From [Synechococcus] sp. NIES-970 (lineage in GTDB: Bacteria; Cyanobacteriota; Cyanobacteriia; Cyanobacteriales; MRBY01): a stretch of 64,000 nucleotides of DNA. Shown here piece by piece: positions 16,251-25,395 of the stretch. The notes below the pieces were generated by a model. That model was given only the letters and a program-made list of their open reading frames with translations, ran no database searches and had not been told where the DNA came from. Location: positions 2,062,195 through 2,126,194 of the forward strand of contig AP017959.1 in assembly GCA_002356215.1 (NCBI GenBank), given 5' to 3'. The position numbers and the translations under genes are program-made. The first letter of the stretch is position 1. Every line of letters begins with the position of its first letter.

Positions 16251-18206
16251 ATGACGACATTGCAGCAGGTTTGGCTAAGTTGGCAAGATCCGACAACAAA
16301 TGATGTTGGGACCCTCGCTCTCAGGGTTCCCATTGCCCTTGGGCGAGATCCCAACTCCATGCCAGCGGCCCTGGCTAACCACCCGTCTGTCGCCAAGGTG
16401 ACGCTCAATAGCTCCCAGGTTTCCCGGTACCATGCGCTCATTTTTTCCCAGGGCGATCAGCTGTGGATCGCTGACCAAAACAGTAGTAATGGCCTCTTAG
16501 TCAATGGCCAGCGCCAGACCCAAAGCCTTCTAAAGCACGGGGATACCATTCAGATTGGCCCCTACAAAATTACAGTTACGACGACCCCTAGCCCTCAGCC
16601 TGGAAACCGCCGGGCCAGTGATTCCTTTATTCAAGTGCCGGGGACGCCCAGCCCAGAGGCGGCAGTCAAGGAAAACCAAGGAATAACACCGACTTTTCCG
16701 CCGGCTGAGTTTCAGCAGCACCTCGTCAATGTCCAGGCTCTGTATGCGACGCGATCGCCCGTAGAAGAAATTGATTACCTCGCCGTTGGAGCGGGCCTCG
16801 GCAGTTATATTTGGGTCGATTTTTTAAGAATTTACGGTGTCCCAGGGCAACACATTCGCGCCCTAGGCTTAGAAGAAAAACCCTATGGGCGCTACCAACG
16901 GCTTTGTCTAAACTCTCAAATTCCGGCCCATGAGCGGCTCCGGTCAAACTCAGACTCCTGTCCGGACAATTTGTGGGGTTGGCCCAGCTACGCCCTGCGG
17001 GAGGCTTACCATGATTTTTTGCAGGGTCATTTTTCGGAGGCAATGGGATATCTGTGGCAGGTATTTGGGGAGCCGACCTTTGCCGAAACCTACACTCCCC
17101 GGTCGGGCAATGTATTTAGATCGATCGACCGGGAAACCCAGCGGATCGGTTGGCCAGATATTTATCGCTTTGGGCGGGTGCGGGCGATCCGCAAAACCGA
17201 TGATGGCCGCTATGCGATCGCCTATTCTGCCGGTCAGGGTCGCCATGCCTTAGTCATTAGCCGCTATGTGCACCTCTGTACAGGTTATCCCGTGATCCAA
17301 TTTTTACCCGATCTCCAGGAGTACCGCGAAAAAACAGGTGATTTTAAAAGCGTCGTCAATGCCTACGAAAACCATGACCATGTGTACAGCACCCTCGAAC
17401 GGCAGGGGGGCACTGTCTTGATTCGAGGTCGGGGTATTGTGGCTTCCCGGGTGATCCAGCGGCTCTACGAAGCCCGGAAAAAAAATCCCAACATTTCAAT
17501 CTTGCACCTGATGCGATCGCCAAAACCCGTAGGCAACCAATTTGGCCGCGCCCAGCGAGCGGTGAAAAATCACTTTGAACTGCAGCCCTTCAATTGGCCC
17601 AAAGCCTGTTGGGGCGGGACATTACGAGAACAACTCGAAGCCGCCTCTCCCCCAGAGCGCCTCAACCTCATCGCCGACTGGGGCGGCACCACCACCGCCG
17701 ATCGCCGAGACTGGCGCACCATCATCCAAACGGGCCTCGACAAAGGCTGGTACCAAGTAATCTTTGGGGAAGTGATGGCCGTAGAACCCGATGGCCAGGG
17801 CCGCCCCCTGACCCGGATTCGGGAAAAGGCGATCGCCGGTGAACTCAGTCTCACCGCCAACTACATCATCGATGCCACCGGTTTAGACGGCAAAGTTAAA
17901 GCCACCCCCCTATTGAGTGACCTCGTCACCCATTACCAACTGCCCCTCAATGCCCTCGGTCGCCTAGGCGTCAACAATGACTTTGAGCTACCAGAAATGC
18001 GCAATCGCTCCGGGCGCATGTATGCCGCCGGGGCAATTACCTTTGGTGGCCCCCACGCCGCCGTCGATAGTTTTTTGGGGTTACAATACTCTGCTCTAAA
18101 ATCAGTAGAGGCACTGGTGCGGGAAAAATCACCCCAGATTAAACCCCTCCATCCCCTCGCCTCTTTTTTGCAATGGTTGAAATGGGTTAACCATCAAGCC
18201 CCATGA
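16251..18206 (+). CDS. FHA domain fused to FAD/NAD(P)-dependent oxidoreductase
   Basis: The N-terminal part of this 651-residue protein (about 12-105) is an FHA phosphothreonine-binding domain: GRDPNS, SSQVSRYHA, NSSNGLLVNG and GDTIQIGPY are in canonical order. After a Pro-rich linker comes a two-Rossmann flavoprotein. It has GAGLGS near residue 180 for FAD, a second dinucleotide site around GRGIVASRVIQ (about 392), and NYIIDATGLDG near 541. The layout resembles lysine/ornithine N-monooxygenase or CzcO-like enzymes, but the substrate is unknown. FHA implies docking to a Thr-phosphorylated partner, and a Ser/Thr kinase gene lies one gene further on. The next ORF overlaps it by four bases (ATGA). 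Confidence 0.82.
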   Translation: MTTLQQVWLSWQDPTTNDVGTLALRVPIALGRDPNSMPAALANHPSVAKVTLNSSQVSRYHALIFSQGDQLWIADQNSSNGLLVNGQRQTQSLLKHGDTIQIGPYKITVTTTPSPQPGNRRASDSFIQVPGTPSPEAAVKENQGITPTFPPAEFQQHLVNVQALYATRSPVEEIDYLAVGAGLGSYIWVDFLRIYGVPGQHIRALGLEEKPYGRYQRLCLNSQIPAHERLRSNSDSCPDNLWGWPSYALREAYHDFLQGHFSEAMGYLWQVFGEPTFAETYTPRSGNVFRSIDRETQRIGWPDIYRFGRVRAIRKTDDGRYAIAYSAGQGRHALVISRYVHLCTGYPVIQFLPDLQEYREKTGDFKSVVNAYENHDHVYSTLERQGGTVLIRGRGIVASRVIQRLYEARKKNPNISILHLMRSPKPVGNQFGRAQRAVKNHFELQPFNWPKACWGGTLREQLEAASPPERLNLIADWGGTTTADRRDWRTIIQTGLDKGWYQVIFGEVMAVEPDGQGRPLTRIREKAIAGELSLTANYIIDATGLDGKVKATPLLSDLVTHYQLPLNALGRLGVNNDFELPEMRNRSGRMYAAGAITFGGPHAAVDSFLGLQYSALKSVEALVREKSPQIKPLHPLASFLQWLKWVNHQAP

Positions 18207-18643
18207 CCCCAACACTCCTTGGCCGCTGGCAAACTCGACTGCTTCTGATGGGAACCGTTGGCGCCCCCCTGACGGTTTGTTTTGCAGAAGGACTCTGGGG
18301 CAACCCCCCTGGCCTGATCTACTGGGCTATTTTTGGCTACATCACCATGTTGGGCTGTGGCTGGGATTGTTTCTATATCCATCTCCAAAGCTATCGTTGG
18401 GATCAAGATTGGCCAGCTGCTTTGCAATGGCTCGTCGCCCTATGGGAAGGTTTATTTATCCTGCTGCTACACTACGCTTTCCCAAGGGTCTTTGGGGTTG
18501 AGCTGCCCCTGACCGAAAACCTGTCGTTAATTTGGTTTGTGGCCCACTATGGCTCCGTGTGGCTTGGGGTCTTTATTGCATCCCAGAGTATCATGCGCAT
18601 TTTATTTCCCCTGTGGCGTTTCCATGGAGGCCGTTGGTTTTAG
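18203..18643 (+). CDS. Small multi-pass membrane protein
   Basis: The 146-residue protein has about four predicted membrane helices, around residues 12-28, 33-55, 73-95 and 108-135, and aromatic-rich loops. No named family is recognised. Its ATG overlaps the stop of the FHA-flavoprotein gene (ATGA), which indicates translational coupling and suggests it anchors or supplies electrons to that enzyme. The partnership is inference from position. Confidence 0.65.
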   Translation: MTPTLLGRWQTRLLLMGTVGAPLTVCFAEGLWGNPPGLIYWAIFGYITMLGCGWDCFYIHLQSYRWDQDWPAALQWLVALWEGLFILLLHYAFPRVFGVELPLTENLSLIWFVAHYGSVWLGVFIASQSIMRILFPLWRFHGGRWF

Positions 18644-18750
18644 GGGCAATTGGCGAAAATTGCGCAATTTTAAGGATTTGAGAAAACTCCTAAGTACAGC
18701 GGAAATCTAGGTCTATGATGAAAGCATCTAGGGCAGGCGGCTCGCCTTAG

Positions 18751-20382
18751 ATGTCCTACTATTTCCCTGAAGCCATGACGCAGCAGACAATCGGTTCTGG
18801 TCGATATCAAATTCTCCGTGAGTTAGGCAGTGGCGGATTTGGTGTCACATACCTAGTCAAAGATGGTTATATGCCTTCCCAGCCCGTCCGCGTGGCGAAG
18901 CAACTTAGACCCCTTGAAGATCAGCCTGCGATTTATCGCCTGGTGCAGGAGCGGTTTCAGCGGGAGGCCGTTCTTCTGGAGGAACTGGGGAGTTATCCTC
19001 AAATTCCGAGTCTTTATGCCTACTTTGAAGAGGATGGCAAATTTTATCTAGTACAGGAATATGTTGAAGGCCAGACCCTAGAGGCTTTGTTGCAGTCCCA
19101 GGGGCCTCAGTCGGCTGAAGTTGTCCGGCAAATTCTCTTGGATACTCTCGATATTTTAGATTTTATTGAGACAAAGCAAATTATCCATCGGGACATTAAA
19201 CCGGAAAATATTATTTTGCGGGCCGCAGATCAAAAACCAGTGTTGATTGATTTTGGGGCTGTCCGGGAAATTATGGGCACCCAAATGATGAGTAGTGGGG
19301 CGACCCCAAAAAGTTCGATCGTCATTGGGACACCGGGCTTTATGCCACCAGAGCAGGCTTCAGGTCGCCCTGTTTTTTCGAGTGATTTGTATGCCCTGGC
19401 TTTGACGATGATTTATCTATTGACTGGGTTGCCCCCCCAAGATCTCCAGCACGACCCGATTACCGGGGATCTCACCTGGCCCAGTGGCGCGATCGCCGAT
19501 CAACATCTTGTGGCGGTGTTGAATTTTGCCATTAAGCCTAACCCCAAGGAACGTTTTATGACCGCGAAGGCGATGAAGGCCGCTTTGGGGGCGATCGCCG
19601 CAAATCATCAGGCGACGGAAGTCGCCCCAGAAATGTTACCGACCATTGTTGCTTCGACGATTGCCTCGGCGCCCGTCAGTACCCCCCAGGCTTCTCCCAA
19701 TCATCTGGGAAGCGCCTCCATTGTCCCGCCCACAGAAATGCCCTCCGGGGCACGTTCCCCCCAGCATTACCAAGAAGAGTTGCAATACACATCCTCGCTC
19801 GACCCAACAACCGAAAAGAGAAGTCGGGGGAACCCTTGGGGTTTAGTGGTTGGCTTGGTGGTCTTGGGGTTGGGGGGCTATCAAGTCTATCGAGTGGCCC
19901 AACGACAACCGACCACTGGCACGGTTCAGCCCGGGACTACCCCGACTAATCCCACACCTGGCACCACGCCTTCTGTAAACCCACCATCAACACCGCCCTC
20001 TAATCCTGGAGAATCACCCCAAACGCCCCCACCGCCAACACCGACACCGCCCAGCACTCCCCCCGTCAGTGGAGTCTTATTTGGGGCGATCGCCTTTTCG
20101 GAGGCCACCGGAGAATATGGTTATGTCATCGATGTGGCCAGCCAAGCGGAGGCAGAACAGGCAGCGGTGGACGATTGTGAATTCTTTGCGGAATCTGGCG
20201 ATTGTCGTGCCCTGGTCTGGTTCCAAAATGCTTGCGGGGCGATCGCCATGGGCCCAGAGGCCTATGGCAGCGGTTGGGGGGCGGATGTGGCAACGGCTGA
20301 GGCCGCCGCTGTGGATGTGTGTAGTGACTTTGGGTCGGGGTGCGCGGTCGTAGATTCTATTTGTACGACGCCCCCAGAGTAA
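18751..20382 (+). CDS. Ser/Thr protein kinase with transmembrane segment and DUF4189-type sensor domain
   Basis: The 543-residue protein has a Hanks-type kinase domain at about 14-285: glycine loop LGSGGFGVTY, VRVAKQL with the ATP lysine, HRDIKPEN with D148 and DFGAVRE with D167. One membrane helix lies near 365-385 (GLVVGLVVLGLGGYQVYRV), followed by a Pro/Thr linker of about 65 residues. A C-terminal DUF4189-like domain (GAIAFSEATGEYGYVIDV, AEAEQAAVDDC) contains six cysteines. The kinase is cytoplasmic and the tail periplasmic or lumenal. It lies 108 bases after the FHA-flavoprotein/membrane-protein pair. An ATG at 18775 is an alternative start. Confidence 0.88.
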   Translation: MSYYFPEAMTQQTIGSGRYQILRELGSGGFGVTYLVKDGYMPSQPVRVAKQLRPLEDQPAIYRLVQERFQREAVLLEELGSYPQIPSLYAYFEEDGKFYLVQEYVEGQTLEALLQSQGPQSAEVVRQILLDTLDILDFIETKQIIHRDIKPENIILRAADQKPVLIDFGAVREIMGTQMMSSGATPKSSIVIGTPGFMPPEQASGRPVFSSDLYALALTMIYLLTGLPPQDLQHDPITGDLTWPSGAIADQHLVAVLNFAIKPNPKERFMTAKAMKAALGAIAANHQATEVAPEMLPTIVASTIASAPVSTPQASPNHLGSASIVPPTEMPSGARSPQHYQEELQYTSSLDPTTEKRSRGNPWGLVVGLVVLGLGGYQVYRVAQRQPTTGTVQPGTTPTNPTPGTTPSVNPPSTPPSNPGESPQTPPPPTPTPPSTPPVSGVLFGAIAFSEATGEYGYVIDVASQAEAEQAAVDDCEFFAESGDCRALVWFQNACGAIAMGPEAYGSGWGADVATAEAAAVDVCSDFGSGCAVVDSICTTPPE

Positions 20383-20448
20383 TTGTGAGACATGGCCCCC
20401 AGCCAGTAGAGTAGTGGTTAGTCCGAATTTTTCTACCCTTGGTTCACC

Positions 20449-22380
20449 ATGGCTACCCCCGAAATTGCCCCCTATGGCGCTTGGCGATCGCCTATTACCT
20501 CCGATTTAATCGTTTCTAGCAGCATTGGCCTAGGGGCCGTGGCCTGGGCTGGGGGCGAACTCTATTGGCTGGAGGGCAGACCCCAGGAAAAAGGGCGTAA
20601 TGTCCTGGTGAAAAGAACTGCCGCCGAGACTGCGGTAGATATTACTCCCCCTGGCTTTAATGTGCGTAGCCGGGTCCATGAATATGGCGGCGGGGCCTTT
20701 GTCATTGCCGAAGATGGCACGGTGTATTTTTCTAATGATGGCGATCGCCGGGTTTATGTCCAGGCTCCCGGGCAAGCTCCCCGGGCGTTAACCCCAGAAA
20801 ATGAGCGCCGCTACGCTGACTTTATGCTCGATGCAGCCCGCAATCGCCTGATTTGCGTCAGTGAAGACCATAGCGATGGCGGCCACGAACCCAAAAATGA
20901 CCTGGTGGCGATCGCCCTCGATACCGGCGCTGTAGAAATTTTGGTAGAGGGGAATGATTTTTATACCTCGCCCCGCCTCTCCCCCGATGGTCAAAGCCTC
21001 GCCTGGGTGAGCTGGGATCACCCTGATATGCCCTGGGACAACAGCCAACTCTGGGTCGCCGCCATTCAAGCCGATGGTAGCCTTGGAGAAAAAACGTTAA
21101 TTGCTGGGGGCAACGATGAATCAGTGGTGGAACCCCGCTGGTCTCCTGGTGGCGTTTTGTACTTTAGTAGCGATCGCAGCGGCTATTGGAATCTCTATCG
21201 TTACAACGAGGGTCAAGTTGAGGCGATCTATCCCGCCGAAGCTGAATTTGGTTATCCCCATTGGGTATTTGGGGAATCAATCCTCGGTTTTATCGATGAA
21301 CAGACCCTGGTTTGCACCTACAACGACCAAGGCACTTGGAAACTGGCCACCCTCAACCCCCAACGACGCGCCCTAACCCCGATCCCTGTGCCCTACAGCA
21401 CCATTAGTTATCTCCAGGTCCACGGCACAACCCTTGCGTTTATCGGTGGCAGTGCGACCCGACCCACGGCGATTGTCACCCATGACCTCTTTCGGGGTGA
21501 AAGTCACCGGGTTAAGGAAGCAAGCACTTTACAAATTGAGGCTGGCTATCTGTCCCAACCCCAGGCGATCGCCTTCCCGACCGAAAACGGCCAGGTTGCC
21601 CATGGCTGGTATTACCCACCCACTAACCCAGATTTCCAAGCCCCTGCCGACACAGCGCCGCCCCTCCTGGTCAAAAGTCATGGCGGCCCCACCGCAATGG
21701 CCTCGGCCAGTTTAAATTTGCGGATTCAATATTGGACGAGTCGCGGTTTTGCCTTTGTGGATGTAAACTACGGCGGCAGCACAGGTTACGGCCGGGCCTA
21801 TCACCAACGTCTCGATGGCCATTGGGGGATTGTCGATGTCCAGGATTGTGTCAATGTTGCAAAATACCTTGTCGCAAAAGGCCTAGCCGACGGGGAAAAA
21901 TTGGCGATCGCCGGGGGCAGCGCCGGCGGTTACACGACCCTCGCCGCCCTGACTTTCCATGATGTTTTTAAAGCAGGGGCCAGCTACTATGGCATCTCAG
22001 ATCTAGAAGTTTTGGCCACCGACACCCACAAATTTGAGGCCCGCTATCTCGATCGCCTGATCGGGAAATACCCTGAAGAAAAAGATAAATACGTCGCGCG
22101 ATCGCCAATTCATTTCCCAGAAAAACTGGCCTGCCCTGTCATTTTTTTCCAAGGACTAGAAGATAAAGTGGTGCCCCCCAACCAAGCCGAAATGATGGTT
22201 GATGCCCTGAAAACCAAGGGACTACCCGTGGCCTATGTGCCCTTTGCAGGAGAACAACATGGTTTTCGCCAGGCTGAAAATATCAAAAAAGCCCTGGACA
22301 GTGAATTCTATTTCTATAGTCAAATCTTTGGGTTTACCCCGGCTGATGCCCTAGAGCCCGTCGAAATTTTCAACCGTTAA
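20449..22380 (+). CDS. Prolyl-oligopeptidase family (S9) serine peptidase
   Basis: The 643-residue enzyme has an N-terminal beta-propeller (about 1-370) with WD/PD-like repeats such as SPDGQSLAWVSW and SPGGVLYFSSDRSG. It is followed by an alpha/beta-hydrolase domain. The catalytic triad is visible: S491 in GGSAGGYT, D572 in LEDKVVPP and H604 in GEQHGF. This is the dipeptidyl/acylaminoacyl-peptidase architecture. There is no signal peptide, so it is probably cytosolic and involved in peptide turnover. It stands alone, 66 bases after the kinase gene. Confidence 0.92.
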   Translation: MATPEIAPYGAWRSPITSDLIVSSSIGLGAVAWAGGELYWLEGRPQEKGRNVLVKRTAAETAVDITPPGFNVRSRVHEYGGGAFVIAEDGTVYFSNDGDRRVYVQAPGQAPRALTPENERRYADFMLDAARNRLICVSEDHSDGGHEPKNDLVAIALDTGAVEILVEGNDFYTSPRLSPDGQSLAWVSWDHPDMPWDNSQLWVAAIQADGSLGEKTLIAGGNDESVVEPRWSPGGVLYFSSDRSGYWNLYRYNEGQVEAIYPAEAEFGYPHWVFGESILGFIDEQTLVCTYNDQGTWKLATLNPQRRALTPIPVPYSTISYLQVHGTTLAFIGGSATRPTAIVTHDLFRGESHRVKEASTLQIEAGYLSQPQAIAFPTENGQVAHGWYYPPTNPDFQAPADTAPPLLVKSHGGPTAMASASLNLRIQYWTSRGFAFVDVNYGGSTGYGRAYHQRLDGHWGIVDVQDCVNVAKYLVAKGLADGEKLAIAGGSAGGYTTLAALTFHDVFKAGASYYGISDLEVLATDTHKFEARYLDRLIGKYPEEKDKYVARSPIHFPEKLACPVIFFQGLEDKVVPPNQAEMMVDALKTKGLPVAYVPFAGEQHGFRQAENIKKALDSEFYFYSQIFGFTPADALEPVEIFNR

Positions 22381-22761
22381 ATGGTTTGGCGATCGCCCAG
22401 CCAAGTAGAATCCCTCCCCTCGGCCATGACCCTGCTCGAAAAGCAGAATTTTGGCAGGGCTCCCCAACCCAAACCTTTTTACTTCTCAGATTTAGGGCCG
22501 TTTTATTATTTTTTTTAAAGAAATGTAATCAGCACGCCCCGAAACCTGGGATTATAAATGCCGTATAAAATTACATGGGAGCAGACATCCTCCAATTCCC
22601 TGGGCGATGTAATACGGGTTTGTCCTAGAGTCAACTGCCCAACGGGAAAAGTCCATGTACGTCAGTCATGGGAGTATGTCAATATAAAACGAAGCTTTTC
22701 ATCCCCCTGGGGTGATCTTTTCTAAACGCGCTTAATAAAACTGCTGTTCGGAGAAAATTTA
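22381..22761 (+). other. Gene-free interval, presumed apcF promoter and leader
   Basis: No supported ORF lies in these 381 bases. The first part contains one HIP1 site and a T-rich run near 22500. The second half has CCATG...CATGG symmetry near 22652-22670, an AT-rich TATAAA-like stretch around 22682, and a short hairpin (ATCCCC/GGGGTGAT) near 22700. A leader of some 70 bases before apcF is plausible. No element can be assigned with certainty. Confidence 0.35.
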
Positions 22762-23271
22762 ATGCGGGACGCTGTTACAAGTCTGATCAGAAATTACGAT
22801 ACTACCGGGCGTTACTTTGACCGTGATGCCATCGAAAACCTCAAAAGCTACTTCGCTTCGGGGAACGACCGAATTGCCGTGGCCGCGATGATCAATAGCC
22901 AATCTGCAGATCTCGTGAAAGCTGCCGCCAATAACCTCTTTGAAGCGGTGCCTGAGCTACTCTTAGCCGGGGGCAATGCCTACACGACTCGGCGCTTCTC
23001 TGCTTGTTTGCGGGATATGGACTACTACTTGCGTTATGGCACTTATGCCCTCATCGCGGGAGATATGGATGTCCTCAACGAGCGGGTACTCCAGGGGCTC
23101 AGAGAAACCTATAATTCTTTAGGTGTGCCCATTGCACCGACGGTGCGGGGGATTCAGTTTCTCAAAGAGGCGATTAAAGACATGGCAGCAGCTGCAGGTA
23201 TCGCCAATACAGCCTTCATCGATGAACCCTTTGACCATATGACCCGGGAACTGAGCGAAGTTGATCTCTAA
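22762..23271 (+). CDS. apcF: Allophycocyanin beta-18 subunit (phycobilisome core)
   Basis: ApcF is a minor beta-type allophycocyanin that pairs with the ApcE chromophore domain in the core and helps pass energy to photosystem II. The 169 residues match the family throughout. C82 in RRFSACLRDMDYYLRYG is the phycocyanobilin attachment cysteine. N72 in GGNAYTT corresponds to the methylated Asn of beta subunits. MRDAVTSLIRNYD at the start and PFDHMTRELSE at the end separate it from ApcB, which is 161 residues. It is monocistronic, with a terminator downstream. Confidence 0.93.
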   Translation: MRDAVTSLIRNYDTTGRYFDRDAIENLKSYFASGNDRIAVAAMINSQSADLVKAAANNLFEAVPELLLAGGNAYTTRRFSACLRDMDYYLRYGTYALIAGDMDVLNERVLQGLRETYNSLGVPIAPTVRGIQFLKEAIKDMAAAAGIANTAFIDEPFDHMTRELSEVDL

Positions 23272-23343
23272 GAAAAAATTTAAGGGACTGTTTTGCCTCA
23301 AGATGACTTGAAATGACAGCCCATGGATTTTGAGTTTGTTTGT

Positions 23344-23371
23344 TGCTCTGGCCGCAGTCGGAGCATTTTTT
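23344..23371 (+). terminator. Terminator downstream of apcF
   Basis: TGCTCT pairs with GGAGCA (one G-U), loop of ten bases, followed by six T. It lies between the convergent apcF and LysR genes and its T-run serves the plus strand. Confidence 0.55.
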
Positions 23372-24299
23372 ATGGGATACCTGCTGTTCTAAGGAGGTCT
23401 ATTTGGGGCTGGGACAGCAGTTGGGTAATAAGATTACAGAAATATTGGATGGGGGGAATCTCAAGGCGATCGCTCGTCGTGACCAAAACAACTTCGCGCA
23501 TATCAATTTCATCGGGGAGGGGCTTGACCACGAGGGCAGGGTCCGTGCGGGCTTCTACCAGGGCCGATTGGGGCAATAGGGCAATCATATCTCCCTGGCG
23601 AACTAACCCCCGGAAGGCGTCGAGACTATTGAGTTCGACGGTGGCGGTGGGGGCAAGGCCATAATTAGCCAGTTGATCTTGCACATACCGCTGCATGCCA
23701 TAGCCATCTTTAAACACCACCTGGGGATAGTTGGCGATATCAATCCAACTGAGTTTTTCCTTAGGGGCAAGGGGATGATATTTACTCAGCAGTACCTCGA
23801 CGCTTTCTTTGTAGAGGGGGATCACCACCATGTCTGGGCTGGCGGTCAAAAAGCGATTGTTCATGACGATCGCCACATCTACCAGGCTATCCCGGAGCAC
23901 TTTCAGAGCACGATCACTACCAAGGGCAGTCACCCGCAGTTGGGTTTGGGGGTACATCCGACAAAACTGTTGCAGTACCGGGGGGAGATGATAGGCACAG
24001 ACAGAATGGATTGCGGCGACACAGAGTTCCGACTGGTTCCCTGCAAGGAGGTCGTTGATTTCGGCGCGGGCGTTATCCCAACTGTTACAAATTTTGCGGG
24101 CATAGGGTAGGAAACGTTCCCCGGCAAGGGTGAGCTTGACCTGGGCGCTCCGGTGAAATAGGGGCATCCCGACGGCGGCTTCAAGGCTCTGAATTTGACG
24201 ACTGACGGTGGATTGGGTGACCCCACATTGCTGGGCTGCTTGACCAAAATTCCCGGTGGCGGCGATCGCCAAAAATGCTTGCAGTTGCTCCAGACGCAT
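23370..24299 (-). CDS. LysR-family transcriptional regulator
   Basis: The 309-residue protein has the LysR N-terminal winged helix (MRLEQLQAFLAIAATGNFGQ, then CGVTQSTVSRQIQSLE), with the recognition helix at about 28-45. A type 2 periplasmic-binding-protein-like effector domain follows (about 90-295). Cyanobacterial members of this size include NtcB, CmpR, NdhR and RbcR, each responding to a metabolite of nitrogen or carbon metabolism. I cannot assign this one to any of them from sequence alone. It converges on apcF and is divergent from nothing close by. A palindrome with a T-N11-A core lies 41 bases upstream and fits autoregulation. Confidence 0.9.
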   Translation of the reverse strand: MRLEQLQAFLAIAATGNFGQAAQQCGVTQSTVSRQIQSLEAAVGMPLFHRSAQVKLTLAGERFLPYARKICNSWDNARAEINDLLAGNQSELCVAAIHSVCAYHLPPVLQQFCRMYPQTQLRVTALGSDRALKVLRDSLVDVAIVMNNRFLTASPDMVVIPLYKESVEVLLSKYHPLAPKEKLSWIDIANYPQVVFKDGYGMQRYVQDQLANYGLAPTATVELNSLDAFRGLVRQGDMIALLPQSALVEARTDPALVVKPLPDEIDMREVVLVTTSDRLEIPPIQYFCNLITQLLSQPQIDLLRTAGIP

Positions 24300-24339
24300 G
24301 GGCCATCCCCTTCACTAAAATGTTCTCTTGTCATGTGCC

Positions 24340-24358
24340 CAATGAGTTTACTGCATTG
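24340..24358. promoter_or_regulatory. Putative LysR-type binding site
   Basis: CAATG, nine bases, CATTG form a perfect dyad that contains the T-N11-A spacing typical of LysR boxes. It is 41 bases upstream of the LysR gene start. Autoregulation is the inferred role. Confidence 0.45.
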
Positions 24359-24538
24359 ATTTTGAGAAATTTTGTTGGGGATGTTACAAACTCAGAGAAA
24401 GCAGCATCACAAAAACCAGAGAAAATCCTTGAGAATCTAAGCAAAGTTGTAATTTTTCTTCCTTAGGCTAGACTGGAGCCCTTAAACTCTGAACTAGGCC
24501 CAGTTTTTCTTTGCCAAATCCTGGCGATCGCCTAGCGA

Positions 24539-25309
24539 TTAGGTGGGCCGCACGGGTACCTGATGCTGCTGGAGGTAAGTTTTAATTTCAGCGACGGTCA
24601 GTTGGCCATAGTGGAGCAGAGAAGCCAGGAGGGCAGCTTCGGCCTTTCCTGTCGTCAGCGCTTCATAGATGTGGTGGGTATTGCCCGCGCCCCCGGAGGC
24701 AATCACTGGGATTTCTACCGCCGAGGCGATCGCCCGGGTTAATTCCAGGTCGTAACCAGCTTGGGTGCCATCGGCGTCCATACTGGTGACTAACAGTTCC
24801 CCGGCGCCCCGTTGGGCCATTTCTTGAGCCCAGCTCAAGGCGTCAATCCCTGTATTTTCCCGGCCACCGCGCACATACACATCCCAACCGGGATTGGTCG
24901 GATCCGGGCGACGACGCGCATCGATCGCCACCACAATACATTGATTGCCGAAGCGATCGGCCGCCTCATTGATGAAATCTGGGTTGCGCACCGCCGAAGA
25001 ATTGATACTCACCTTGTCAGCCCCGGCCCGCAATAGATTCTTAATCTGGCCGGTGGTGCTGATCCCCCCGCCGACGGTGAGGGGAATAAACACCTGTTCC
25101 GCTGTTTGGTAGACCACATCGATGATCGTGTCCCGGTCTTCATGGGTGGCGGTGATATCGAGAAAAACCAGCTCATCAGCCCCCGCTTCGTTATAAACCT
25201 TCGCCAATTCCACCGGGTCGCCAGCATCCTTGAGATCCACAAAATTGACCCCCTTGACAACCCGACCGGCATTGACATCAAGGCAGGGCAAAATTCGTTT
25301 GGCAAGCAT
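24539..25309 (-). CDS. hisF: Imidazole glycerol phosphate synthase, cyclase subunit
   Basis: HisF closes the imidazole ring in histidine synthesis, using ammonia from HisH. The 256-residue TIM barrel starts [20 protein letters not shown] (catalytic Asp11-type residue in LDV). It contains [32 protein letters not shown] and, in the second half, the catalytic [12 protein letters not shown] and the phosphate loop [11 protein letters not shown] start at the ATG at 25309 because AGGAG lies ten bases upstream; the longer frame would need a TTG. hisH is not in the window, and hisA lies 14 kb away. Confidence 0.96.
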   Translation of the reverse strand: MLAKRILPCLDVNAGRVVKGVNFVDLKDAGDPVELAKVYNEAGADELVFLDITATHEDRDTIIDVVYQTAEQVFIPLTVGGGISTTGQIKNLLRAGADKVSINSSAVRNPDFINEAADRFGNQCIVVAIDARRRPDPTNPGWDVYVRGGRENTGIDALSWAQEMAQRGAGELLVTSMDADGTQAGYDLELTRAIASAVEIPVIASGGAGNTHHIYEALTTGKAEAALLASLLHYGQLTVAEIKTYLQQHQVPVRPT

Positions 25310-25395
25310 CGTCAACAATCTCCTGGAGCGGGGGCAAGGTCATATTTTACGCGGTTTGCGTCCCGACTAGAGCTTTCTGTTCGTTGAAAATAGCA

